Shown in pieces: positions 14,247 to 23,922 of a stretch of DNA of 64,000 bases. Numbering within the stretch: position 1 is the stretch's first letter; every line of letters starts with the position of its first letter. The notes under the pieces were generated by a model, which saw only the letters and a program-made list of their open reading frames with translations, searched no databases and was not told the DNA's origin. The stretch spans positions 1,550,001 to 1,614,000 of the forward strand of contig NC_031674.1 in NCBI RefSeq assembly GCF_001640025.1, read 5' to 3'. The DNA comes from Sugiyamaella lignohabitans (lineage: Eukaryota; Ascomycota; Dipodascomycetes; Dipodascales; Trichomonascaceae). Both the position numbers and the translations under genes were made by a program.

Positions 14247-16082
14247 ATGTTCAAGACTTTGAATGGACTATTCTCAAATATAGAATGTCCATCAATAAAG
14301 CAGGGCCAGAAATGTGAACTTATCAATTGCTTCTTCTCGCATGAGAGGCAGCGTCACCATGATACGTTGAGTCCAGAGGCGGAAAGTGCAAGGAAGAAAC
14401 AGAAGACTGGAAATGAGACTCGTTCTAGCAATGAAGCAGGTGTGAAGTCTAAGAATGACAATGACAATGGCAATGGAAATGAAAACGAAAATGGAAACGA
14501 AAATGGAAATGGTAAAGACGAATCCAGGCTGTTGGTAGCTGCTGGACAAGATCCAAGAAGCAATGCTCCTGGAGAGAAACTTTCGACGTCTAAACAAGAA
14601 TCTATGAAAGCTGACTCAATACGATCTGTGAAATTAGCTGAGACAACTGCCAAGGAGGCAGAACCCCAGCGGCTCTATAATAAACCGCCATCAACAGCAC
14701 CAATAACCGCGCCAGTAACAGCAAAAGTGACCCAGCATGCTCGCGAAGCGAGCACAACGGGGTCTGGGGCAGCGCCCCAGCCGCCGGAGGCAAGACCCAA
14801 TACCGAGAAGTTAGTTTTGAACCCAGCAAATAGACCTAAAGATGCCGAGAATCTGATTGTGAGACCACTTGTGACCAGTCCGGCCACCCATCCTCAGCGA
14901 ATGTCGTACTTGAAGACAATTTATAGTACTCTAATATCCACCAGTAAACATGCTCTGCCCAAGAAGCTGGCTATTCACTTGGAACATAAGACGGCGTCCA
15001 CTAGTACGACAGTATCGTATCCGATGAATATTCGCACGCTGGTCAAAAACATCAGGGCTGGCCATTACAGCGAAGAAAGTATGGCTAAACGCAAACGAGC
15101 TATTAAAAAGTCCACGAGTGAGCTGTATCGAAACGAGCTCGAAAAGCTTATAGTGCCTCCTGAAATTCTGAAAACTCGCAGCTACGAATTGACCCTTCCG
15201 CCAACGACTGGTAGACAGTTCGATAGTGCAATGCGAACGACTTGTGACCGGTGCGGGTCGCCGTTTCAGATCAACAATAAAGAACCCACGATATGTAGAT
15301 TCCATCAGCTGAGAAGACTGTATGATCCGGTGAAAAAGAAGAGAAGCGATATATTTCCATGCTGCTCACAGCCAGTAGGTGAAAGCAATGGCTGTTGTCA
15401 GACGACTCGACACGTCTTCAAAATTGACGATGCAGAAGTCCTAGCTTCTATTATCCCTTATACCACAGCTCCACCTCATCACACATCCGAAAACAATTCT
15501 ACAGAGGGTCCTGCTACTACCGCGAGTGCCACTGCCATGACTTCGAACAGTACAGAAACATCTAACACCAAGTCACGACTGTTTGCTGCAGCAATTGATT
15601 GCGAAATGGCGTACACAACTTTCGGGATGGAGTTGATCCGTCTGACTGTGGTAGACTGGGACACTGGCAAGACCGTGCTGGACAGAACAACATATCCATA
15701 TGGCGACGTAATAGATCTCAACACGAGGTTCAGCGGAGTCCATTCTCTCGAAGACGGGATCACTGTCAACAACGTGAAATACGATACCATCACCTTCAAA
15801 AAAGCCCGCGAGCTGCTGTTTGACTTTGTTGATTCAGCCACGATTCTCGTTGGCCACGGTCTAGAAAACGACCTTCGCTGCCTGCGACTCTGTCACACCC
15901 GAGTCGTCGACACTGCTCTCCGTTATCCCGACCTCAAACCCACCCGAACACATTCACTACGCGAGCTGGCCTTCACATACCTGGGTCGCACCATCCAGAC
16001 CGGCGAACACGATAGTAGCGAGGACGCTATTGCTGCCATGGATATCGTCAAGCAGAACATCAAACGCGGTCTCGCTCGGTGA
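14247..16082 (+). CDS. REX3: DEDDh 3'-5' RNA exonuclease of the REX3/REXO1 type
   Basis: Predicted RNA exonuclease involved in trimming structured RNAs; 611 residues with no introns. The N-terminus (GQKCELINCFFSH, residues about 20-33) is a CCCH-like finger as in Rex3. Residues about 72-92 form an Asn/Gly/Glu hexanucleotide-repeat tract. The catalytic domain occupies about residues 445-610: AAIDCEMAYTT (D, E), VGHGLENDLRCL (D) and GEHDSSEDAIAAMD (H, D), a complete DEDDh set. A GC double-hairpin element (14739-14791) lies inside the frame and supplies residues about 165-182 (REASTTGSGAAPQPPEA) in a linker. The ATG at 14247 is the first in frame. Assignment to REX3 rather than another REXO1 relative rests on the N-terminal finger and is moderately sure. 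Confidence 0.85.
   Translation: MFKTLNGLFSNIECPSIKQGQKCELINCFFSHERQRHHDTLSPEAESARKKQKTGNETRSSNEAGVKSKNDNDNGNGNENENGNENGNGKDESRLLVAAGQDPRSNAPGEKLSTSKQESMKADSIRSVKLAETTAKEAEPQRLYNKPPSTAPITAPVTAKVTQHAREASTTGSGAAPQPPEARPNTEKLVLNPANRPKDAENLIVRPLVTSPATHPQRMSYLKTIYSTLISTSKHALPKKLAIHLEHKTASTSTTVSYPMNIRTLVKNIRAGHYSEESMAKRKRAIKKSTSELYRNELEKLIVPPEILKTRSYELTLPPTTGRQFDSAMRTTCDRCGSPFQINNKEPTICRFHQLRRLYDPVKKKRSDIFPCCSQPVGESNGCCQTTRHVFKIDDAEVLASIIPYTTAPPHHTSENNSTEGPATTASATAMTSNSTETSNTKSRLFAAAIDCEMAYTTFGMELIRLTVVDWDTGKTVLDRTTYPYGDVIDLNTRFSGVHSLEDGITVNNVKYDTITFKKARELLFDFVDSATILVGHGLENDLRCLRLCHTRVVDTALRYPDLKPTRTHSLRELAFTYLGRTIQTGEHDSSEDAIAAMDIVKQNIKRGLAR
14463..14515 (+). repeat. Hexanucleotide (GGAAAT-like) tandem tract in coding sequence
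   Basis: Imperfect GGAAAT/GAAAAC hexamers that encode alternating Asn, Gly and Glu in the REX-type gene. A purer GGAAAT tract occurs at about 44374-44409. Confidence 0.8.
14739..14791 (-). repeat. GC double-hairpin element 3 (type II), inside a coding frame
   Basis: 53-nt copy within the REX exonuclease reading frame, antisense to the gene. Hairpin 2 is CTCGC-TTC-GCGAG and the hairpin-1 loop is GCT. The frame stays open through the copy. Confidence 0.92.
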
Positions 16083-16090
16083 AGGGATCT

Positions 16091-16143
16091 GCCTCCGGCG
16101 GCTGGGGCGCTGCCCCAGACCCCGTTGTGCTCGCTTCGCGAGC
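16091..16143 (+). repeat. GC double-hairpin element 4 (type II)
   Basis: 53-nt copy starting 8 nt after the REX stop codon, in sense orientation. Confidence 0.92.
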
Positions 16144-16615
16144 TATTTCCGGGTGAGTGGTGTGAATTCTGGTTAAGTGGTATGCGGATCAGAGTCCAAA
16201 TTTTGTACATAATTAACAACCAGTCAGATAAATTCTGGTGTTACAGAACCGCAAGAGTAAACCAATTGAAAGTGAATATTCAAGAAGCTCCAAACGACTT
16301 GGCACCCAATTATCAGTCTGGTGCTATTGGAGCCCAATGACTGCCCTAAATCCCCTTTCCGTCCGAACTTTTCAGTGCTAAAGTGAAGCAGAAGTGTATC
16401 TGTGAAGATCAGGAATACTCTCTCGGATACTGGATACTGATCATTCAGTATCCCAATTGTTACCAGTGGTTAGTTCACGCAGTGAAATGCTTGAGACTGA
16501 TACTCTCTGACTGGCCCCCGTCAATGTTAGCCTCCAGAGTACCCAATCATGCCCTGAAACAGCACGAGAGAACTCATGGTCGAACTCACTAGCAAGTGTG
16601 GTGACCTACACAAAA
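16144..16615. other. Intergenic region between convergent genes
   Basis: Non-coding sequence between the REX gene and the small minus-strand gene. Nothing else was recognised. Confidence 0.5.
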
Positions 16616-16672
16616 CGATTCGAGCGAAGCGAGAGGAGCAGTGGGGTCTGGGACGAAGCCCCAGCCGCCGAG
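16616..16672 (-). repeat. GC double-hairpin element 5 (type I, decayed)
   Basis: Degenerate copy about 76 nt after the stop of the small spliced gene, in sense with it. The outer GCCTCCGGCGG block is altered and the hairpin-1 stem carries a mismatch. Confidence 0.8.
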
Positions 16673-16748
16673 ACAGGCACCTATATCAAGAATCAAGATC
16701 ATATATGTAAATACTAAACAACTATAAATAAACCTCCACTAACAGGGC

Positions 16749-17168
16749 CTAAGCGAGGCCATTGTTGTGGAGGATCTCCTCCAAGCTCGTGAACTGTTCG
16801 GCATCCGGAAGGGTGTCCTTCACCTGTAGACGTTGTTAGTCGGGGCCCAGTAGCTGAGTCACTGCTCTAAGGGATATTATACTTACGACAGACAAGGTCT
16901 TCTTGCCAAAGGCCTTCTTGAGGGTACGACCCTTTGTGTTCTCACTCTTGGCAAGGGCATCCTCCAGGGTGTCACTGTATCTGCGGAACTTTTGAATGTC
17001 CTTTTCGGCCTCGGAGCGCGACTCCTCGTCGAGATCCTTCTTGTTTTCCTTCAAGAAAACTTCAGCATCATGAGACTTGGTTTTGGCGTAGTCTCGAGCA
17101 GCTGAGAGCATCTCGCGGATCTTCTCGCGATCAGCTTCAGAAGGATCGATGTCGGCAGTTGGGTGCAT
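16749..17168 (-). CDS. Small, charged, helical protein of unknown function (two coding exons)
   Basis: Two exons, 17168-16887 and 16823-16749, encode about 118 residues. The intron 16824-16886 (63 nt) has GTAAGT, a GACTAAC branch and CAG, and the phases match. The product begins MHPTADIDPSEADREK and is rich in Glu, Lys, Asp and Ala with heptad-like spacing, so a mostly alpha-helical soluble protein is expected. I do not recognise the family. A pyrimidine tract ending CTCTCTAG just upstream of the ATG suggests a further intron in the 5' leader. A TATATAAG box lies on this strand at 17382-17375, and several CCCCT/AGGGG cores lie further upstream (17.6-17.9 kb), which would fit a stress-induced gene. 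Confidence 0.75.
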
Positions 17169-17374
17169 CCTTGACAATGAGAACACTAGAGAGAGTTAAG
17201 AGAGGAAGTTATAGCAGGAGAATTGTGTGCAAAGGGCCGTAGACTAACAGGCTATTCAGTGAGCTTCTATTGTGCTAGACACCACTGAAATAGACTAGAT
17301 AGACTAGAAAAAGGCTATAGCGAAGAAAGAAGAGGGAAGGAAAAGAGCTAAACGATTAACGAGGACATGGCGGC

Positions 17375-17382
17375 CTTATATA
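17375..17382 (-). promoter_or_regulatory. TATA box of the small helical-protein gene
   Basis: TATATAAG on the minus strand, about 207 nt upstream of the ATG at 17168. The distance is consistent with a leader containing an intron. Confidence 0.5.
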
Positions 17383-17689
17383 CTAATCGGTGCTATGATA
17401 CTATTGGCCGCTAGTTAGACCATGGGTAGTGAGTGACTACGGCAAAAAGTGGGGTCATGAACAAAGTGGGTGAATGAATACCACATCTGGTTAGCAAAGT
17501 GGTGCTATACCACTAACAAAGTTTCAAGATTCCTCCCGGAAGGGCAATAACCCCAACCAGCGGTAGGGCTTGTAGTGGGGTCTAGTTCCTCAGCCCTGTA
17601 GATCTGTGGTTGAAAATAAAGAGGGGCCAATCGACCCTGTGAGGGGTGAAGGTGGGGTGATTCTGAGATATGTTGGTTGACGGGGTTGT

Positions 17690-17742
17690 GCCTCCGGCGG
17701 CTGGGGCGCTGCCCCAGACCCCGTTGTGCTCGCTTCGCGAGC
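17690..17742 (+). repeat. GC double-hairpin element 6 (type II)
   Basis: 53-nt copy identical in design to elements 4 and 11, upstream of the small helical-protein gene. Confidence 0.92.
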
Positions 17743-18837
17743 GGTTGGGGATGGGAAGGGTTTTGGGTCTGGACTGCAATTGTTTTTTTTTTTTTATGTT
17801 TTAGAGGGGAGACATTTGCAGTAAAGCATGATCCGGATAAGACGCAAGCGTCGTAAGCTATAGAAACGAGAGGGGCAATAGTGGGGTTATCTTGTCGATT
17901 GCCCGCGTGACGCTACCCCTAATAAGCTTCGATCCGCTGGCTGCTGGTAGCTACCCCGCTGTCTTTCCTTTATCTAACTAACTGAGTATTTCATCCCTCG
18001 ACTACTAATGACTCGAGAGAGCGACAGGTACCAACTCCGATCTCGACCTGTTTTTTCCGGACCCTTGTGCGGTGTACTGGGCATCACCTGTTCCTGGCAA
18101 ATTCCTCTGTTTTAGATACGGGTGGTTTGGGGGTTTATAAAAGTACGATGATGTCAGTGAACCGATGTCTTTGTTCGCATCGTGTGATCACGTTGACGCC
18201 GACATTTCCGTGCGTCATACAGGGGCATTTATTTCCCCGCAATCCAACTGTCCTGCATGCTACGTCCAGCAACCGGTTGCCGCAGTGACCGTCGATCTTT
18301 AAATTAAAGTAATCTAACATATCCCAATTCAGACATTTAATCCTTATCTATCATGTAACTGACTAGCCATATATATCTATCGCTGTCTCCATTGATTCTC
18401 GAGGCCTCTTTTGGAGGTTTAAATATTATATTTCAAGCTTTAAGTTCACATATACTTTTGTCTTCTGTAATCTACGCTTGAGTGTGTGACTTATATAGGA
18501 TCCGTAAGGGGTCTTTTAGGAAACATATCTGTAAGGGTAATAAGCCCACCAGAATCGAGCCAACTGAGCCAGGAATAATACAAACCACCCGGTCACGGCA
18601 CCTACAAGCTACTTTTGGAAGTCAATTTCTCATTTATTTTATAGCTGACATATATTAATCATATGAGTGCTTCGAGCCATGCTTCCTATCATACTTCCTA
18701 TCATCCTACTGCCATTGTTCGTCTAAATGCCTATTGAAGATCTGTCAACAGACGAACTGATTGAAAATGCCATGATACTACCCGCCCTCTACTACTCAGA
18801 GGGTTCGGCACCACAAGAGGCGTGACACCCCGACGCC

Positions 18838-18894
18838 CGACTCGAGCGAAGCGAGAGGAGCAACGGGTCCGGGCGGAGCCCGGCCGCCGGAGGC
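18838..18894 (-). repeat. GC double-hairpin element 7 (type I, altered hairpin-1 stem)
   Basis: The hairpin-1 stem reads CCGGGC/GCCCGG instead of CTGGGGC/GCCCCAG, so both arms have changed together and still pair. Confidence 0.9.
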
Positions 18895-19631
18895 AGAAAC
18901 CCAACCCCATAGAACCGACCAAAAGTCGATCGAAACAATGGTACGTTCCAGTGGGGGGATACCGTTCACCCCGGTTCATGACCAGTGGCGGAGAACATAT
19001 TACATCTCCCTACAACTCCGTGATCAGCGGCCGCCAGGGGCTATGGTTTCCACCAATCGGAGGTTGTAGACAGCAAATAAACTATTCGGAGTGCAGGGGC
19101 TGGAAGTATAATGTTTATTCTCCGAGACATGGACGATTTCATGGGCACAGTCCACCAGTCACGTCGAAGCTCGTTTGTTCTCCGGCGATCCAGGGTCACA
19201 GGCTGCGGCATGCAAAACAGATCCGTGCTTGGCATGAAACAACATCTCCGAGTTCAATTTAAGGTGTGTAAAACACAAAAAAGTTCTTTGTTGATAAAAC
19301 CAGCCACGGGGTTCTTTTCGTAAGTGACATCTCCGTCAAGGGTCACGCCACAGTGCATCGGCCAAGTCCGCGGGGCTGCCTCACAATCGGAGTTCAAACT
19401 GTGTAGGGACTCTGGAACACCACCCCAGTTGCTCTCGTTCCACTCAAGCTGTTATATTAACAGGGTCTAGATTTCTAAATCCATTTGACTTGGAGCTCGA
19501 GACCCGACTAATGGAGTCGGTACCTGATTCTGGCTGCATGTTCTCACTCCCGACCCCTGATTTCTACTGGCACAATTCGATGCAAGGGTAAACATGGGCT
19601 ATGTGCAACTGCTATTGCCGACGGTGGAACT

Positions 19632-19692
19632 GCCTCCGGCGGCTGGGGCTCCGCCCCAGACCCTGGTTGCTCCTCTCGCTCCGCTCGAGTCG
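19632..19692 (+). repeat. GC double-hairpin element 8 (type I)
   Basis: First of three copies within 210 bp. The hairpin-2 loop is TCC. Confidence 0.9.
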
Positions 19693-19713
19693 GTGCATGG
19701 GGACCCTAGCAAA

Positions 19714-19765
19714 CTCCTGCGAAGCAGGAGACACGGGGTCTAGGGCAGCGCCCCAGTCGACAGTG
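19714..19765 (-). repeat. GC double-hairpin element 9 (type III, decayed)
   Basis: Hairpin 2 is CTCCTGC-GAA-GCAGGAG as read on the plus strand. The outer CCGCCGGAGGC block is lost. Confidence 0.8.
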
Positions 19766-19781
19766 CGACCCTCAACGAAAT

Positions 19782-19840
19782 GACTCGAGCGAAGCGAGAG
19801 GAGCAGCGGGGTCTGGGGCGGAGCCCCAGCCGCCGGAGGC
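19782..19840 (-). repeat. GC double-hairpin element 10 (type I)
   Basis: Intact copy about 230 nt upstream of the tRNA-Thr gene. Confidence 0.92.
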
Positions 19841-20070
19841 GCTGATTTATTCCTAGCGAAAATGCAAAATCTGTACCCCAGTACGGGGCCAAGTCTCCGG
19901 ATACTTAGGACACAGTATAGGAAGTACCGGGGTTAATTTTCTAACTTCAGGGGTAAAAACTACTAGAGTTTATTACATATCCGAAACCAGGGTTAGGTTA
20001 AGATTAACTTCCGGATGGGGAAGGAGATGACATATAAGAAGAGTCAGAGCGTCTCACATAACATCTAGCC

Positions 20071-20142
20071 GCCTTCGTGGCCAAGTGGTAAGGCGCCTCA
20101 CTAGTAATGAGGAGATCATCAGTTCGAGTCTGGTCGAAGGCA
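20071..20142 (+). tRNA. tRNA-Thr (anticodon AGT)
   Basis: 72-nt cloverleaf. The acceptor arms GCCTTCG and CGAAGGC pair perfectly. The D arm has GGCCAAGTGGTAAGGC, the anticodon loop CTAGTAA gives AGT (read as IGU), and the T arm contains GTTCGAGTC. The discriminator base is A, followed by a T-run terminator at 20147-20152. No intron. Confidence 0.96.
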
Positions 20143-20620
20143 TATATTTTTTCGTTTTTGTACTCTTGAGTTCTTTTTTGGCCCCTCGAGTTCACTATTA
20201 ACGCCTGTATACCCGTACACGGACATATAGCTGTCATCCGAGCGGTTCCGAGCGAGCGCCGATAGACGGTGAACTAGTCTGGTTGAATTCGGCGTTAATC
20301 TAACTAGTTACGTAACACCGACGCAGATAACCGTTATTTCCGACACGAGATCATGTCCATATATACAAACTCCTGAGCCGGATACCGGCACTTCCATTTT
20401 GATGAGAATCCCTCGAGGCGGAATAATACTATTTGACATGTCAGATTAGTCAGGATGGCCTAGATTTTCGACGTTCAGTACCTAATCAATTGGACTATAT
20501 AAGGAGATGGTAGTACTGGTACATCTGGATATAGATCACTCAGATAATAGCAATTATCAGACCAGTTATCAGTAACCAGTAATTTAAAAAAACCTACTTC
20601 CAATATCAACCAATACAAAG
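20143..20620. promoter_or_regulatory. Promoter region of the Gre2-like reductase
   Basis: A TATATAAG box lies at 20496-20503, about 120 nt before the ATG at 20621. A CCCCT core near 20182 could be a stress-response element. No coding content. Confidence 0.5.
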
Positions 20621-21655
20621 ATGTCAGCCAGAACAGTCCTTGTCACCGGAGCCAGTGGATATATCGCAGCCCATGTTATTTTGAACTTTCTCGAGGCTGG
20701 ATATAGGGTTATTGGCACAGTCCGTAGCCAGCAATCTCTGGAAACCGTGAAGAAAAGCAAATTCTACAGCCGATTCCCTGGAAAATACAATTTCAAGATT
20801 GTTCCTGATATCACTAGTCCAGGAGCTTTTGATGATGCTGTTGCTAATGTGGACGGAGTTATTCATACTCAAAGTCCATATATTACGTCCAATATCACTG
20901 ATAATGAATCACAGTTGCTGATTCCTGCCATCCGTGGTACCGTTGGTATTTTAGAGTCAATCAAGAAAGTCAACCCAAAAGTCAAGCGAGTGGTTATCAC
21001 ATCGTCATTTGCTGCAATTGGCGACATTCCCAAGGGTGCTGACTATGATCATACCTACTCTGAGAAGGATTGGAACCCAGCCACTTATGAACAAGCCCTA
21101 GCATCAACAGAAGGAGGATTTGTTTACTGTGCCAGTAAAGCGTTAGCAGAAAAGGCAGCCTGGGACTTTGTCGAGCGAGAAAAGCCCAACTTTTCGTTGT
21201 CAGTGATCAATCCTCCTCCAGTCTATGGACCCATCATCCACAATGTCACAAGTCTTGCCAATCTCGGAACATCAGCTGCTACTTTCTACAAGCTCATGAA
21301 CGGGTCTTTAACCAGTGTCCCGGCAACTCGACTCCCAACTGTGGTCGATGTACGAGACGTTGGCAAGGCCCATTTGCTTGCCTATGAGAAGGACGTAGCA
21401 GCAGGCCAGCGATACCTGACCACATCAGGCCGGTTCTTCTTCGAGCAAATCTGTCAAATCCTTCTCACCGAGTTCCCCGACCTGTCAGGAAGAGTGCCTG
21501 TTCCCACCTCGATTCCCGACCCAGCTCCCGAGCACTGCTTCCGAGTCGACAACTCCAAGAGCAAGCAAGAACTCGGCATCGAGTACTACACCCTCAAACA
21601 AACAGTAGTCGACACAGCCAAATCGCTTCTCCAACTCGAGAACTCGCTCCAGTAA
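20621..21655 (+). CDS. NADPH-dependent ketoreductase/methylglyoxal reductase, Gre2-like extended SDR
   Basis: Cytosolic extended short-chain dehydrogenase of the dihydroflavonol-reductase/Gre2 group, which reduces methylglyoxal, isovaleraldehyde and many ketones with NADPH; 344 residues (Gre2 has 342). The nucleotide-binding motif TGASGYIAAH is at residues 9-18. The catalytic Ser lies in VVITSSFAAIGD (about 126-137), and Tyr169 and Lys173 in YCASKALAE. The NPPPVYGP segment shapes the substrate pocket. The start follows a leader ending AATACAAAG, and a TATA box lies upstream. Yeasts often carry several paralogs, so the exact substrate is not claimed. Confidence 0.9.
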   Translation: MSARTVLVTGASGYIAAHVILNFLEAGYRVIGTVRSQQSLETVKKSKFYSRFPGKYNFKIVPDITSPGAFDDAVANVDGVIHTQSPYITSNITDNESQLLIPAIRGTVGILESIKKVNPKVKRVVITSSFAAIGDIPKGADYDHTYSEKDWNPATYEQALASTEGGFVYCASKALAEKAAWDFVEREKPNFSLSVINPPPVYGPIIHNVTSLANLGTSAATFYKLMNGSLTSVPATRLPTVVDVRDVGKAHLLAYEKDVAAGQRYLTTSGRFFFEQICQILLTEFPDLSGRVPVPTSIPDPAPEHCFRVDNSKSKQELGIEYYTLKQTVVDTAKSLLQLENSLQ

Positions 21656-21673
21656 CCGGGGGGTGGGGGATGT

Positions 21674-21726
21674 GCCTCCGGCGGCTGGGGCGCTGCCCCA
21701 GACCCCGTTGTGCTCGCTTCGCGAGC
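21674..21726 (+). repeat. GC double-hairpin element 11 (type II)
   Basis: 53-nt copy starting 18 nt after the stop of the Gre2-like gene, in sense orientation. Confidence 0.92.
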
Positions 21727-21863
21727 TTGTTCCGGTTTCGAGGTCCAGCGTCGGGGTTGCGAGGAGTCTAGATCCAGTCTTTATACGCAGAATAAATTAT
21801 ACGTAACATTTCAGAATTGACCATGATTCAGCGAAATTCAAGCCAAACCGGTCTCCCGACGCC

Positions 21864-21923
21864 CGACTCGAGCGAAGCGAGAGGAGCTACGGGGTCTGGG
21901 GCGAAGCCCCAGCCGCCGGAGGC
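21864..21923 (-). repeat. GC double-hairpin element 12 (type I)
   Basis: Hairpin-1 loop TTC instead of TCC; stem intact. Confidence 0.9.
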
Positions 21924-22460
21924 ACGATCACCCAACCACGGATCACGAACCCTGGTGGACCCTGAGGGATCGCGAGATGCAGCGGTGGTGCAGGATCAGC
22001 GGGAGATGAGTTGACAGATTAGGAAAAAATGGAGTTTAATGGATCTGAAACAGGCTGTTTATGGCGGACTGCGGGCCAGACGCCAGATGGGAATTGGTTG
22101 TGCGAAAAATAGGGTTCAGATACTGGGCACACAGGCGTTTGGGACGTATTCGACACGCCGGGCCCGAACCACATTACGGCCCTGTTTACGAGTTAGAGTC
22201 GAGAAACCGCGCATTGAGGGTCCAGAACCTGAATTAGAAAAGTAATCAAAGACTAACCAGCCATCCACGGTATCAAAACAGCTTTTGTGTGAAAAAGCAG
22301 TCCATCAGACGAGCGGCAGAGAATCTACAAACGGCACCATCGCGAACTGATCTGCTGGTTACTAGCGTCATCGCCATCCATCGTCGGCAGTTTCACCAAC
22401 CGAAACCACTCAAAAGCACCGAATCCAAACACAACAGCCTCTCCCCTCCACCGCCAGGGA

Positions 22461-22483
22461 CCCCCCCCCCCCCCCCCCCCCCC
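22461..22483 (+). repeat. Poly-C run (23 nt)
   Basis: Homopolymer of 23 C ending five bases before GC element 13. Confidence 0.9.
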
Positions 22484-22487
22484 AACT

Positions 22488-22547
22488 CGACTCGAGCGAA
22501 GCGAGAGGAGCAGCGGGGTCTGGGGCGCAGCCCCAGCCGCCGGAGGC
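22488..22547 (-). repeat. GC double-hairpin element 13 (type I)
   Basis: Hairpin-1 loop TGC instead of TCC; stem intact. Next to the poly-C run. Confidence 0.92.
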
Positions 22548-22805
22548 GACACCCGGACACCCCCCATCGGCGCCATCGACAGCAAGCAACAGAAGAACGA
22601 CGACCCCGGGAATGAGACCGGTGTCGATAGCAGTGCGTGATGCAGCTCTGATGGGCCCACCCGCATCTCCGATCAGGCCCCTGAATCTGCTGCTGCTTTC
22701 TGGCCAAATGAACCTGCATCTCGGCCTGACAGCCACCTGAGACACCCGACCGACCCCACCGGTATCGTATGATCGAACCTGGACTTCAGGGAAGGGGGTG
22801 TGTGT

Positions 22806-22865
22806 GCCTCCGGCGGCTGGGGCTCCGCCCCAGACCCCGTGGCTCCTCTCGCTTCGCTCGAGTCG
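22806..22865 (+). repeat. GC double-hairpin element 14 (type I, consensus-like)
   Basis: Full 60-nt copy matching the family consensus. It is followed by the GAGCGTCGGG tail seen beside several type I copies. Confidence 0.95.
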
Positions 22866-23922
22866 AGCGTCGGGAACCGGCCTCGTCTTGTGATACGGCT
22901 GCGACTGTGAACTGTCGAGTGAAAGTGGGAGTGAAAGTTAGAGTGAAAGTTAGGAGGAGAAGAGAGAGTTCTATAGAGTGTCCGGATACGGTATTGCCGT
23001 TAGAATTTAATTTTAAATGTTTATTGTTTATTTGGCCGAGTTCAGCTCGAGTTTAATGCTCGGCATTTGGTTTCCTGTTCCAGTTTCTGCTGCCTGATCT
23101 TCGTCGTGGGTAAGGGTGTGCCTGTCGAATTCAGGGGCTAGCTAGCGTCAATTTGGTGCCCTTAATCTCTGGTGGTCAGTTAGCAGTAAGTGACTTTAAG
23201 ATTAGTTAGACTGTTTTTGGTTTTCGATTTATCGATAAACTCAAGTCGTTGTCAATTTTTTTTGCCGCCAATTGGGAAATATCTGTTTACGGCAAAAGTT
23301 TTGTTAAAAGAAAGGTGCCCACCCGTCTGCTTGGTGCTTGGTGTCTGGATATTTGCATTGGTGCTGACAGGTAACCATTACTATCGCTATTATTGCCCAG
23401 CAGCTGGTTGCTATAACTACAGAAAATTTATAGTTGACTTTGTCTTCCCAAGGGCATTGTCCTATTACCTCAGGGACGCGATCACGAGTTTCTACTGACC
23501 GAATCGCTACCGTGACTTTGGCAGTAACGTTTTGGTCTCAAAGACGTGTATATTGCAATAACGCATCGCTAGTTTCCACGTAAACACATTTTTATAAACG
23601 TGTTTAGGCGTGTCAAGTGAGCTAAGTAATTGGCAGCCTTGAGACTGCTGACTTTGGATTGAACTGTCTTATAGTCATTGTCAGTGTCATTGTCATTGTG
23701 GTTTCTCATCTGCCATTTCGATCAGTTCTGTGATCTGACTGCATTCCATCAGTTGTAATTTCAACTGTCCATTTCGATTCTTCAATTCTTATCTGAGTAT
23801 TGCTCTTTTACTCTGAAATTATCCAGTTACAGTTTGAGCATCAATTTGTATCGTGTTTATTTTGGTTTCTTTCGACTTGTTGTCTCGTACATTTAGATCT
23901 CGGTTGAGCACAAGCTCCGACA

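Larger units (their letters stand above)
17200..20070. other. 2.9-kb non-coding region rich in GC elements
   Basis: No credible coding region was found on either strand. Apparent frames here either lack an ATG or run through GC elements. The region holds elements 6-10 and a T-run at about 17782-17794. AGGGG/CCCCT cores occur near 17621, 17641, 17805, 17871 and 17915. Confidence 0.6.
21727..23922. other. 2.2-kb non-coding region between the reductase gene and AFI1
   Basis: Holds GC elements 12-14, a run of 23 C at 22461-22483 and short GTGAAAGT repeats at about 22918-22950. The last 400 bases are T-rich and pyrimidine-biased, as expected of a yeast promoter and leader. Apparent reading frames all depend on the GC elements. 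Confidence 0.6.

Noticed and set aside
18822..19262. 146-residue plus-strand frame through GC element 7
   Set aside because: It begins at GTG, runs through the element and has no similarity or promoter.
20004..20237. Minus-strand open frame containing FDQTRTDDLLITSEAPYHLATKA
   Set aside because: It is the reverse reading of the tRNA-Thr gene; this peptide is a well-known kind of artefact produced by translating tRNA genes.
22325..22745. Three overlapping minus-strand frames of about 110 residues with glycine runs
   Set aside because: They arise from the 23-nt C run and GC element 13, which are open in many frames; there are no domains and no promoter.
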